Both the position numbers and the translations under genes were made by a program. DNA of 64,000 nucleotides from Chryseobacterium sp. GTDB lineage: Bacteria; Bacteroidota; Bacteroidia; Flavobacteriales; Weeksellaceae. Each line of letters starts with the position of its first letter. Within the stretch, counting starts at the first letter, position 1. Shown piece after piece: positions 33,535 through 42,383 of this stretch. The stretch lies in assembly GCF_019236175.1 (NCBI RefSeq), contig NZ_JAFAJM010000020.1, forward strand, positions 62,001-126,000, given 5' to 3'. The notes under the pieces were generated by a model. The model saw only the letters and a program-made list of their open reading frames with translations. It had not been told where the DNA came from and did no database searches.

Positions 33535-34455
33535 TTAAATAAGGTCTGCAGGCTTTGCTTTTAACAATAGACTTTTGCATTCGGTGGTTTGGAAAAGCTC
33601 CAGTCCTTCCTGCCACCATTTCGTCATCTCCTCTTTATCAAATATAAATGAATGGGTGGTAAGTATCCTGTTGATAAAAAAGAAATTGATGTGTACATTG
33701 GTGGTTGCCGCTTCCAACTGTGAAATAATAAGATCGTCACTGGCAATCTGATTCAGCATAAAATCTGTGGTACGGGCAAAAACATCCAATACATTCTGAA
33801 GAGGTGGATTATTGTATGACGTTTTTTCCAGCCGCAATACAATGGTATCTATGGATGATGCTCCTTTTTCCAGGGCGTGCTGTAAAGGGATAAGGTTTCC
33901 AAAGCCTCCGTCAGCATATTCATTTCCGTTCTTTTGACATAAGCTCATCAAAGGAACCATATTGGACGAAGCCCAGATCCAGTCACAGAAATCCTCATAA
34001 CGGTGTTCATTAGAAGACTTATACTCTATTTGCTGCGTTGTCAGGTTGGCTACCGTGACTACAATTTCTTTTTTCAGTTCTTTTATTTTTTCAAAATCCT
34101 GCTTGGTAAAGCTATTACGGATAAGATTTCTGAGATTGGTACTATCTCCTAATGTCTTTTGTCTTTTTATAAACTGTCTGATAATCCCCAGATGGTTGAT
34201 CCCTACTTTTACTTCACCGTTCTTCTTCGTTATTTTAAACGGACAAACCGTAAAAATATCGGACTGCTCGATGGTGGTATACAACTTTTTAATTCTTTGG
34301 ATATCTCCAAGAGCCAGAAAAGGAATCAGAAGACTTCCGGTTGAAGTTCCTACAAAGAGTTCATAGTCGTTTTTATTATGTTCTATAAGATGTTCCGCTA
34401 CCCCGCCTGCAAAAGCCCCTTTGCTCCCTCCTCCTGAAATGACCAATGCTTTCAT
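33535..34455 (-). CDS. Patatin-like phospholipase
   Basis: The 306-residue protein has the patatin oxyanion block SGGGSKGAFAGG (7-18), the nucleophile elbow G36-T-S38-T-G40 and the catalytic dyad partner D182 in YADGGFGN. These residues define a Ser-Asp lipid acyl hydrolase. No signal peptide is visible, so it should be cytoplasmic or act at the inner membrane face. It is a single gene; the next gene upstream is divergent and separated by 436 bases. Confidence 0.93.
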   Translation of the reverse strand: MKALVISGGGSKGAFAGGVAEHLIEHNKNDYELFVGTSTGSLLIPFLALGDIQRIKKLYTTIEQSDIFTVCPFKITKKNGEVKVGINHLGIIRQFIKRQKTLGDSTNLRNLIRNSFTKQDFEKIKELKKEIVVTVANLTTQQIEYKSSNEHRYEDFCDWIWASSNMVPLMSLCQKNGNEYADGGFGNLIPLQHALEKGASSIDTIVLRLEKTSYNNPPLQNVLDVFARTTDFMLNQIASDDLIISQLEAATTNVHINFFFINRILTTHSFIFDKEEMTKWWQEGLELFQTTECKSLLLKAKPADLI

Positions 34456-34891
34456 AATTGTTTAAAAATTAACGTGGTACTAATGTAACAATAAATCAAA
34501 TATGTGAGTCATAATACATTCAACCCAATACAAGACTGAACACAGCAAAGCATACGTTCACCTGACTGTTCCATGTATGGAAAATAAATCCCCACTCCGA
34601 AGTCTCCTGACTATGGAACAAGTATAACGGGAATCATCTTATTTACCGGCTCAAAGTCAGAAGACTTAGCGCAGCGGATAATTCATCATAATATCTATAG
34701 AACCACAAAAATGGATAAAATAACGGGCAGGTGATTTCTGGATAAGCAGATAGAAATGGGTAGAAAATATAAATGATTCATAAAATTTGAGGGATTATAG
34801 ATGAAAAAATAATAATCTACAATATTTGAAAAATGATTATTAACAATCCTATTTCTTTATTCCTTATATCTTATTTTTACAAAAAGATTAC
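34456..34891. other. Intergenic region with a palindromic repeat
   Basis: Divergent promoter region of the patatin and the first AraC-type regulator. It contains a copy of a dispersed palindromic element, annotated separately. The last 150 bases are extremely AT-rich. No small gene is supported. Confidence 0.5.
34583..34679 (+). repeat. Dispersed palindromic element, copy A
   Basis: GAAGTCTCCTGACT and AGTCAGAAGACTT form inverted arms around about 48 bases. Copy B at 37264-37367 shares the arms, the central ATCTTATTT and the GCGCA end. A partial left arm is also at 38994-39020. Confidence 0.6.
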
Positions 34892-36016
34892 ATGGATAAA
34901 TTAAGTTTTCTGGAAGTTATTGCTGCGATTACTGCTTTTGTATCGTTATTGCTTGCAGTATTTTTGTTAACAGTAAAAACAGAAAGAAAACTTGAAAACA
35001 GATTATTTGCGGCTTTCCTTATCATAAATGCCATTGACATCAGCGGACTTTTTATGCATCTTTTTGTAGAGAGTTATAATCTGAAAGCTTTCAAGATATC
35101 TGCCTACTTATTGGTAATGCCTCTTTTCTATCTGTACGTAAATGCAGTTTGCTATTCGGATTTCACTTTAAAAAGAAAACATTTACTGCATCTTATTCCC
35201 TTTATTGCTGCCAATTTAATTTTAGTACCAAGGCTTTATCTTGCAGAAGGTACTGCTAAAGAAGATTTCTTTACAACAATGTGGAACTCTCCGGAAATGT
35301 TTTTTTATCAGGGAATCGGGGAACTGCAATATTTCTTTTATATCATTGCTGTATTTCTTATCCTAAAAAAATATAAAGAGATTTATCTTGAAAACTATAC
35401 CAATCCAAACACTTTATTATACAAATGGCTGTCTCAGCTTACCATGATTTTCTTAGTCATTCATGTATGTATTATTTTTAAGAACATCGTAAGATACACA
35501 CAGCATAGAGATCTGTTTATCTGGCTGAATATTATTGCAGGAACAGTGTCTTTATTGTCCGCGTGCTGGTTTATTTTAAAGGCTTTAAATCATCCTGAAC
35601 TTTTCCGAAGAATTGATTCTACCCTACAGCCGACAAAAGATTTTGCTGAAACGCTGGAAACTGAAAATAAAACGGATGATGCCAAAAGCCTTCAGATCGA
35701 ACAGCTTAAAAAATTCATGGTTGAAAAAGAACCTTTTTTAGAACCTTCATTAACGATTCAGGAATTGGCAGATCAGGTGAACATTCCTGTTCGCGAGTTG
35801 TCTGTCCTCATTAATCAGCACATCAATCAGCACTTTTTTGACTTTGTGAATGAATACCGCATAAAAAAAGCAATGACCCTTCTGAAAGATCCCACGAAAA
35901 AAAAATATACCGTGTTAGAAATTTTATATGAAGTAGGTTTCAATTCAAAATCTTCTTTTCACACCTCATTTAAAAAATATACGAATCAAACTCCAACAGA
36001 ATTCAGAAACAATTGA
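34892..36016 (+). CDS. Membrane-bound AraC-family transcriptional regulator (copy 1)
   Basis: The N-terminal ~235 residues contain about seven hydrophobic helices. The C-terminal ~100 residues are an AraC DNA-binding domain: LTIQELADQVNIPVRELSVL is the first helix-turn-helix and LEILYEVGFNSKSSFHTSF the second. It would therefore sense something in the membrane and bind DNA directly. The paralogue at 43581-44735 has the same layout and closely similar sequence (YLVMPLFYLYVNAVCYSDF / FLQTPVFYLYIISVCYSDF). Two serine hydrolase genes follow on the same strand, after a terminator. Confidence 0.9.
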   Translation: MDKLSFLEVIAAITAFVSLLLAVFLLTVKTERKLENRLFAAFLIINAIDISGLFMHLFVESYNLKAFKISAYLLVMPLFYLYVNAVCYSDFTLKRKHLLHLIPFIAANLILVPRLYLAEGTAKEDFFTTMWNSPEMFFYQGIGELQYFFYIIAVFLILKKYKEIYLENYTNPNTLLYKWLSQLTMIFLVIHVCIIFKNIVRYTQHRDLFIWLNIIAGTVSLLSACWFILKALNHPELFRRIDSTLQPTKDFAETLETENKTDDAKSLQIEQLKKFMVEKEPFLEPSLTIQELADQVNIPVRELSVLINQHINQHFFDFVNEYRIKKAMTLLKDPTKKKYTVLEILYEVGFNSKSSFHTSFKKYTNQTPTEFRNN

Positions 36017-36057
36017 TAATTAATAAATTGCCAATAATCGGACATTGAATTGCAGAT

Positions 36058-36099
36058 AGTCGGACTCATTTTAATCAATAAAATGAGTCCGACTTTTTT
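36058..36099 (+). terminator. Strong terminator after AraC copy 1
   Basis: AGTCGGACTCATTTTA pairs without mismatch with TAAAATGAGTCCGACT around five bases and is followed by TTTTT. It separates the regulator from the serine hydrolase gene, so they are not one transcript. Confidence 0.9.
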
Positions 36100-36171
36100 A
36101 CATGGACTCTTTTAAGGATTCCTTACAGGATATTTGCATCAGATTATCAATCTCAAATTAAAATTCTGACC

Positions 36172-37224
36172 ATGAAATATGTAACCCTTATTTTGTTTTT
36201 TGCCCTACTTGGTTGTAAAAGTACTCATCCCATCCATCAACAAAAGATTGAAAATGCGATTACAAAAAATGCACTTCAGCTATTAGAGGACAAAAGATTT
36301 CATTCTGTTTCTGTTGCCGTGCTTAAAGACGGAAAATCTACCATAAAACATTTTGGAGAGCTAACAATTGGAAAAGGAAACAAACCCAACGATTCTACTC
36401 TTTATGAATTAGCTTCTGTAACGAAAACCTTTACAGGATATATAGCCGCAAAAGCCGTTCTTGATCAAAAACTCAATGTAGAGGATGATATCAGAATCTA
36501 TCTTAATGGGTCTTATCCTAATTTAGAATATAAAGGTGAACCTATCAAAATCAAACACCTCATCACCCATACAAGCGGCTTTCCTAATTTCCCGATAAGA
36601 AGTGAAAATAAAAAGGCTTTTTTGGAAGGATTAAAACTCATCAAAATCGAAACGAAACCTGGAGAAAAATATTTCTATTCAAACACAGCTCCAGAGTTGA
36701 CAGCTTACATCCTTGAAAAAGTGTATCAAAAACCTTATGAGGAACTAGTCTCTGAATTTATTTTGAAACCCAATAAAATGAACCAGACGAAGTTTACCCT
36801 CAGTAAAGATGACAAAACAAGATTGGTGAAAGGTTATAATGATAAAAACGAGTTAATGCCCAATTTCAACAGAACATTATGGGGTGGAATTTCAGGCTTA
36901 CATTCTACGACTACGGATCTGGTGAAGTACATGAAATTGCAGCTTGACCCGTCAAATCCTATTGTCAAAGAATCTCATCAAAAACTGTATAAAGAAGGTT
37001 CTGATTTTTGGGAAGGTTATCATTGGTATATTATAGAAAATGATCATCAATTAATCTACAGACATCACGGCGGGATATATGGGATGCAGAATTGGTTTGT
37101 GATTTATCCTAAAAAGAATATGGGAATATCCATATTGACAAACACCAGCTTTAATGAAACGGGAGAAATCTTAGAAAAATTGGTGGATAACCTGTATGAC
37201 TCCATCAATGAAAACCAGGAATAA
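36172..37224 (+). CDS. Serine hydrolase lipoprotein (class C beta-lactamase fold)
   Basis: A 350-residue lipoprotein (FFALLGCKS, lipidated Cys at residue 15). The catalytic set of the beta-lactamase/esterase family is complete: S82-V-T-K85, Y169-S-N171 and a late HHGG motif (YRHHGGIYG). THTSGFP is another family block. It would act in the periplasm on an ester, amide or peptide; classical beta-lactamase activity is not implied. It is the first of two serine hydrolases after AraC copy 1. Confidence 0.92.
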   Translation: MKYVTLILFFALLGCKSTHPIHQQKIENAITKNALQLLEDKRFHSVSVAVLKDGKSTIKHFGELTIGKGNKPNDSTLYELASVTKTFTGYIAAKAVLDQKLNVEDDIRIYLNGSYPNLEYKGEPIKIKHLITHTSGFPNFPIRSENKKAFLEGLKLIKIETKPGEKYFYSNTAPELTAYILEKVYQKPYEELVSEFILKPNKMNQTKFTLSKDDKTRLVKGYNDKNELMPNFNRTLWGGISGLHSTTTDLVKYMKLQLDPSNPIVKESHQKLYKEGSDFWEGYHWYIIENDHQLIYRHHGGIYGMQNWFVIYPKKNMGISILTNTSFNETGEILEKLVDNLYDSINENQE

Positions 37225-37263
37225 AACCAATCACAGCATTTTTGGGGAAAACATAAAGTTTAT

Positions 37264-37367
37264 GAATAATTCCCACTCTCCGAAGTCTTCCAGCTCTGGA
37301 ATAATTTTAAAGAAAATAATCTTATTTTCATGAGTTCAAAGTCGGGAGATTTCGCGCAACAGAGGAA
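37264..37367 (+). repeat. Dispersed palindromic element, copy B
   Basis: Second copy of the element at 34583-34679: CCGAAGTCTTCC on the left, AATCTTATTT in the middle and CAAAGTCGGGAGATTTCGCGCA on the right, with two arms that can pair. Between two serine hydrolase genes. Confidence 0.55.
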
Positions 37368-37525
37368 AATACGATGAGAAACATTTTTAAAAATTGAAAC
37401 TCAATAAAAAAATAAAGCAGAACACATTCTAAGATTTTATACTCCCATGTAATAATATCATTTTTTCAGTTGTTTTTAATATTAAATTAGCACCATAAAA
37501 TAACCATAGAATCAATTCTTTATAT

Positions 37526-38965
37526 ATGAAAAAAACGATACTGCTTATCCTATTTTTTTTATCACTCAATATGTTTGCACAAAACAAAAAAGAATTCCGA
37601 AATGACCTTCAAAAGAAAATAAATCATTACCTAAAAGAAACAATTGAAATTAATGAAATTCCCGGAGCTTCAGTCGCCGTTATTAAAAATGGAAAGATTA
37701 TCTATCAGCGATATTATGGGAAAGGTTCTCTCGAAAAAAATACAATGGTAGATCAAAATAGTATTTTCAGATTATATTCTACCACCAAATTAATTACTGC
37801 GGTTGCTATTTTTCAGCTTATCGAAAAAAATAAAATTTCCCTGGAAGACAAAATTTCTAAGTATTTATTTGATTTGCCTAAAGAGTGGCAGGATGTAAAA
37901 ATCAAAAATCTGGTAACCCATTCTTCCGGGTTGCCGGATATTGTAAAATTTGAAGATATTCCCTATTCTTTAGATGAAAACGAAAAATGGATCAGATTGT
38001 ACAAAAAACCCATAGAGTTTAAGACGGGCGATCATTACAGTTACAATCAAACCAATTATTGTCTACTCACAAAAATTATTGAAAAAATAACAGGTTCTTC
38101 ATTTGAAGATTTTGTGTTGCAGAATCAGTTTCCAAATGTAAAAAAAGGAGTGGTTTTTTCAGCCAATTCATCAGCATTTATCCCGGGAAGAGTCAATCAT
38201 TATGTGTTTGATTTTAAAAAGAAAAGATACGAAAGGTTTAATGCTGATCATGGGAAAATTCACAATTCAGGAAGTGGATTAAATCTCACCCTCCAGGAAT
38301 TTATAAACTGGAATGAAAGACTGGATACCAACAAACTTTTAAATCAGGAAACAAAAAACTTAATGTGGCAGCCCTTTGAGTTTGCAAATAAAAAAGACAA
38401 GTTTCTTTATGGCTGGAGCGAATACTCAACAAATAACATTCATTCTTTAGGGTTTAGCGGTGGTTACATGACTGCATTCAGAAAATTTACAGATGAAGAT
38501 TTAACCATTATATTTCTTTCTAATGGATACAAATATTTTCATATTGAAGAAAAAGTGATTGACCATATCGCAGGAATTATTGATGAGAAACTGATCGATA
38601 AAAAGGCATGGGCCGAAGAAGAAATAACAAATGCTTTCTTCAAAAATGATTATACAAAAGCAATACAAACCTACCATGCATTAAAAAGTAAAAATCCTAT
38701 ATTAAATTTTGAAGATGCATTGCTAAACATTGCCTATACTTTAATGAATAGTGATCGTTTAAATGAGTCAATCAAAGTATTTGAACTCAATGTAAAGGAA
38801 AACCCTACATCATTCAATGCATTTGATAGTTTAGCAGAAGGGTATTTTAATAATAAGCAATTTGAATTATCAAAAGAAAATTATGAAAAATCTCTGGAGC
38901 TAAATCCCAAAAATGAAAATGCCAAAGAAATGCTTCTCAAAATCAATAATCTTATCAAAAAATAA
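37526..38965 (+). CDS. Serine hydrolase with C-terminal TPR repeats
   Basis: A signal peptide (ending MFAQ) precedes a beta-lactamase-type domain: S85-T-T-K88, Y173-N-Q175 in place of the usual YxN, and LGFSGGYMT as the third motif. From about residue 370 onwards there are at least two TPR units (AFDSLAEGYFNNKQFELSKENYEKSLELNP region). The TPRs probably bind a partner protein. The YNQ variant may change the substrate range. A terminator shared with the convergent alpha/beta hydrolase follows. Confidence 0.88.
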   Translation: MKKTILLILFFLSLNMFAQNKKEFRNDLQKKINHYLKETIEINEIPGASVAVIKNGKIIYQRYYGKGSLEKNTMVDQNSIFRLYSTTKLITAVAIFQLIEKNKISLEDKISKYLFDLPKEWQDVKIKNLVTHSSGLPDIVKFEDIPYSLDENEKWIRLYKKPIEFKTGDHYSYNQTNYCLLTKIIEKITGSSFEDFVLQNQFPNVKKGVVFSANSSAFIPGRVNHYVFDFKKKRYERFNADHGKIHNSGSGLNLTLQEFINWNERLDTNKLLNQETKNLMWQPFEFANKKDKFLYGWSEYSTNNIHSLGFSGGYMTAFRKFTDEDLTIIFLSNGYKYFHIEEKVIDHIAGIIDEKLIDKKAWAEEEITNAFFKNDYTKAIQTYHALKSKNPILNFEDALLNIAYTLMNSDRLNESIKVFELNVKENPTSFNAFDSLAEGYFNNKQFELSKENYEKSLELNPKNENAKEMLLKINNLIKK

Positions 38966-39034
38966 AGCACATTCATTGAAAGTAATAGGAATCACTTTCC
39001 GTCTGAAGTCTTCCGGCTTTAAACAACAGCAATA

Positions 39035-39063
39035 AAAAATCCCAGCTTTCGTTGGGATTTTCT
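39035..39063. terminator. Terminator between convergent genes
   Basis: AAATCCCA pairs with TGGGATTT around GCTTTCGT, with A-run before and T-run after. It serves both convergent genes. Confidence 0.75.
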
Positions 39064-39084
39064 AAGCAAAAGAATATCTAATCC

Positions 39085-40002
39085 TTATGCCTTCATATGT
39101 TTTAATATCCAGTGTAAACATTCTTTAGAATCCATGATACTCCAGGAATGGGGATGTCTTGTCCCGTCCGGACGAATTCCACGATCATTGGTGATAACAA
39201 GATCAGCGTTTTTGTGACCTTTTAGTCGCAATAGATTAATCATAGCCGTAATATCTGCCACATTAAGGTCGTAAATATCCCTGCCTCTGTTTTCCATCTG
39301 CCATATAATCCCCGGTTCTGTATAAATCAGAATAGGGATATTCAGAAGATATTTTGCATTGCCACCATCTTTTTCACGATAAGAAAACATAGATTCTCTT
39401 AGGTAATTGGCTCTGTTTTTATCCGGTGTACCAATGGCATCAACCATTTCAGCAGTTAGATATTTAGCTTCATTAGTTCCAACATCAGAATAATTTCTTT
39501 CTATCTCTCTCTGCAACCTGTAATACATATTCTCGTAATCTAACGGTGCATCAAGAGCGAATACAGAATTGGGGATAAAATAGGTGTTTTTGTCCCTGAT
39601 TGCTCTTTCAGCATAGGTAACAGCCAGCATACCTCCGCCGGAAAGTCCTCCAATTGATATTTTATCTTTAGAAACGTTATGCTTTTCCACCGTATCTTTT
39701 ACCATTCTGTCTAAAAACTTCTGCTCTGTATGAAATCCAAAATCCCCGTCTTCCCAGGTTGGGAGTAATATGATAAGATTCTTTTCCAATGCCAGATCAT
39801 CCAGATTAATCTGATTCATTACTTTTTCGCCATTTTCACCTCCACCGGGTAAAATAACAAGTATTCCTTCAGCTTTAGCCTTCGGAACTAATTTCAAATA
39901 ATGGTTCTCTGTATCTTTAAAAGTTATTTTTTCAGATGTCTGTCCAAAAAGATGAGCACAAAACATTCCCAATAACAGAGTAAAATATCTGATTTTCATC
40001 AT
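39085..40002 (-). CDS. Exported alpha/beta hydrolase
   Basis: A signal peptide (about 1-20, ending HLFG) precedes an alpha/beta hydrolase. The oxyanion block ILPGGGENG is at 50-58 and the nucleophile elbow G-L-S121-G-G-G lies in KISIGGLSGGGMLAV. A late His (in RHPHSWSIMD) is a candidate for the triad, with an Asp earlier. It is an esterase or dienelactone-hydrolase-like enzyme with an unknown substrate. The OmpA lipoprotein gene lies 24 bases upstream on the same strand, so they may be co-transcribed. Confidence 0.82.
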   Translation of the reverse strand: MMKIRYFTLLLGMFCAHLFGQTSEKITFKDTENHYLKLVPKAKAEGILVILPGGGENGEKVMNQINLDDLALEKNLIILLPTWEDGDFGFHTEQKFLDRMVKDTVEKHNVSKDKISIGGLSGGGMLAVTYAERAIRDKNTYFIPNSVFALDAPLDYENMYYRLQREIERNYSDVGTNEAKYLTAEMVDAIGTPDKNRANYLRESMFSYREKDGGNAKYLLNIPILIYTEPGIIWQMENRGRDIYDLNVADITAMINLLRLKGHKNADLVITNDRGIRPDGTRHPHSWSIMDSKECLHWILKHMKA

Positions 40003-40026
40003 TAAATAGTTTATTACGAGTTTACA

Positions 40027-41034
40027 TTATTTTTTCACCAGCTCTACTCTACGGTTTTGCGCCTTGCCTTGTTCAGAATTATTATCTGCAATAGGATTTT
40101 TGCTGCCGAAGCCCTCTGCTGAAAGTCTTGCTTTATCGATACCTGAAGTAGTTATCGCATTCAATACTGCGGTAGCACGGTCTTTTGACAGTTGGAGATT
40201 ATGGACATCATTTCCGCTGTTATCGGTATATCCGTTAATAGCCAATTTTAGATTGCTGTCGTTTTTCAGAACTTTTGTGATTTCATCTACGGCTGTTTTG
40301 CCATCGGGTTGTAAGCTCGCTTTGTCGGTATCAAAATTAATATGCAATACGGCCTTACCTTTTGCATCCAATTCTTTTTTAATTTCATCAGATTTTAGGA
40401 TGGAAATCGTTTGCTTAAACGGAGCTTTCTGTAGAATTTGTATTCCTCCGGTAGACGTATTTCCATACAGCTGAATATAAATATCATCGCCATTGGTTCT
40501 TCTGATGACATAGACTTTTACAGGTTCATTCCAATAGTCTATAGAACCTTCCTCGCCAAAGTATTTGGCGTCATCTTTTATTCTGTCAAGCTCCTGCTGA
40601 GAAACTTTACCGTCAAATATTTTTACACCGCCTACTTTTGTAATCGCATCATCATAGCTTTTCAGAAAATACGGCAATGACCATTCTTCTGTATTGCTTT
40701 TCTCGTTGACAACATAGGTTTTCCATACTTTACCTTCTATCGGGGTCATTACGCTGTTAAGTGGAAAAAACAACATATCATAGCTTCTTTGTACCGGTTT
40801 GTTTTGGGATTCCAGCCCTTTGGGAAAACTGAAAAAAGGAAGATCACCCACCTCAGCGGTAGAAACCGGTATGGAATTGATATCAAAACTGTTGGCTCCT
40901 CCCGAAGATTTTTCTGTAGCAGTAGTATTTCCTATGGCGACAGGATCTTTCGCAGGATCTGTTTTTTGTTCAGCTTTTTTGTTACAGGCAACAAGCAAAG
41001 CGCCTATGGACAGAATAATCAGGGTCTTCTTCAT
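40027..41034 (-). CDS. OmpA-family peptidoglycan-binding lipoprotein
   Basis: I start the gene at the inner ATG at 41034, where the product opens with a lipoprotein signal (MKKTLIILSIGALLVACNKK); a longer frame to 41154 would bury it. A central domain of unknown type (about 60-225) is followed by an OmpA_C domain from about residue 230: VLHINFDTDKASLQPDGK, NGYTDNSGND, LSKDRATAVLNAI and a closing NRRVELVKK. The domain binds peptidoglycan and links the outer membrane to the wall. A 77-base scrap of its 3' end is duplicated at 31875-31951. Confidence 0.9.
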   Translation of the reverse strand: MKKTLIILSIGALLVACNKKAEQKTDPAKDPVAIGNTTATEKSSGGANSFDINSIPVSTAEVGDLPFFSFPKGLESQNKPVQRSYDMLFFPLNSVMTPIEGKVWKTYVVNEKSNTEEWSLPYFLKSYDDAITKVGGVKIFDGKVSQQELDRIKDDAKYFGEEGSIDYWNEPVKVYVIRRTNGDDIYIQLYGNTSTGGIQILQKAPFKQTISILKSDEIKKELDAKGKAVLHINFDTDKASLQPDGKTAVDEITKVLKNDSNLKLAINGYTDNSGNDVHNLQLSKDRATAVLNAITTSGIDKARLSAEGFGSKNPIADNNSEQGKAQNRRVELVKK

Positions 41035-41239
41035 ATTAATAAATTTAGGTTTTTGGTGTATAATTTTTTTTAAAAACAGCAAGGAATAGAATAACACGAA
41101 TCCTTCTTCATCAAAATCGTCCGGTCTATTTTCTGTACTATTTTTTTGCGGCACTAACTTACAAATAAAATACGAATGGGAAAGTACCTATATTTAAGGA
41201 TTTTAGTGATTAAAAAGATAATGTGCGGATGATTTTTTT

Positions 41240-41410
41240 GACGCAAAGATTTCATTTTTGAAACCGTTGATGGTAAGAGAGCAAAGAACAGAATCAACTT
41301 TGTTGATTCGTTGAAGCGTGCGTATAAGCATACCGCTTCATTAGCGACAAAGTCGCATCACTTTGCCTCCTTACAATAAGACGGAATTACTCATGAACTT
41401 TGTTGCGTTT
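41240..41410 (-). repeat. Structured intergenic repeat, copy 5 (inverted)
   Basis: A full copy of the unit found at 23.1-24 kb, in the opposite orientation. The outer arms, GTAAGAGAGCAAAG...CTTTGCCTCCTTAC stem, and all three hairpins (GAATCAAC-TTT-GTTGATTC, GAAGCG...CGCTTC, GCGAC-AAA-GTCGC) are kept. It lies between the OmpA gene and the truncated serine hydrolase. Confidence 0.85.
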
Positions 41411-41416
41411 AATCTT

Positions 41417-42340
41417 TTAATCAAAAAAATTCCAAGTGTGTTCCTGGATGATGTTCTGACGCAAAGCTTTTATTTTTGAAACCGTTGATGGTAAGTGAGC
41501 AAAGCTTAGCATCAACTTTGTTGATTCACCGAAGCGAATGGATAGGCATACCGCTTCATCAGAATAAACACCATCATGGCCAATATTAACCTCCCAATTG
41601 ATATATGGATTATGAGCTAATCCATTTTCCGTATGATGATAAACTTTCGCTTTTTTTAGAATTATAGAATCATTATTACTAATTCCAGTATTCTTCATTC
41701 CTACTTTTTCAAATATATTTTTTTTCAAAAAAACCGCATATTTTTCACCAGATACTTTTTCAATAATCTTACCTAATAGATAATAACCAATATTGCTATA
41801 TTCACTTTTAGTACCTGGCGAAAATTCGTAAGGTATTTTTTTTATTTCATTATAGGCAGAATCAGCAGATATGGTACTTAAAGCCAAATCTTTAAATCCT
41901 AAGGAAAGTCCGGAAGAATGTGATAATAACATATGAATGGTAACATTTTCAGCATGGGGATAATCTGGAAGAAATGTACTTAACTTATCATCAAGGGATA
42001 ATTTTCCTCTTTCTACTAACTGAAGAATTGCAGCTGCTGTAAATTGCTTTGTTACTGATGCCAACTGAAATTTGGTGTCTACTGTGTTTTTAATATTCCA
42101 TTCGTAGTCTGCCAAACCATAAGCCTGCCGCAACAACACCCTGTCTTTTTTAACAATCAGAACGGTACCGCTAAATCCATTCACGTCTTTCTGGGCATTC
42201 ATATATTTTGATAACTTATGGGAAAGATCGTTCTGATTCTTTGTTAAACCGAGCTCTTTCTTCATCGTTTTGGTCTGGGAAAAACCTTTAAAAGAGAGTA
42301 AGCTCATTCCTAAAAGGAATATTAATTTTGAATTTTTCAT
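41417..42340 (-). pseudogene. Serine hydrolase truncated by the structured repeat
   Basis: The first ~260 residues are a normal exported beta-lactamase-type domain (signal ending FKGF-SQ, S95-V-T-K98, Y181-S-N183, LLSHSSGLSLG). At GHDGVYS (254-260) the family would continue with an ST-x-x-DL-x-x-W segment and a late H/K-x-G motif. Here the frame runs instead into repeat copy 6 (DEAVCLSIRFGE...) and onwards to a stop inside the linker. The C-terminal third and the third catalytic motif are lost, so the enzyme is almost certainly inactive. It is second in a same-strand pair. Confidence 0.8.
41458..41562 (-). repeat. Structured intergenic repeat, copy 6 (inverted, partial)
   Basis: About 105 bases of the same unit: the outer arm GACGCAAAG, the GTAAGTGAGCAAAG arm, the GATCAAC-type hairpin (weakened) and the GAAGCG...CGCTTC hairpin, then it ends. 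Its last bases are the 3' part of the serine hydrolase reading frame. Confidence 0.8.
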
Positions 42341-42383
42341 ATAAGGTATAAAATTGTTTGCAATAGCTAAGGAGTCTTTTTAT

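Noticed and set aside
36172..37224. Calling the serine hydrolases antibiotic-resistance beta-lactamases
   Set aside because: SxxK/YxN motifs are shared by esterases and peptidases, and nothing in the context shows drug hydrolysis.
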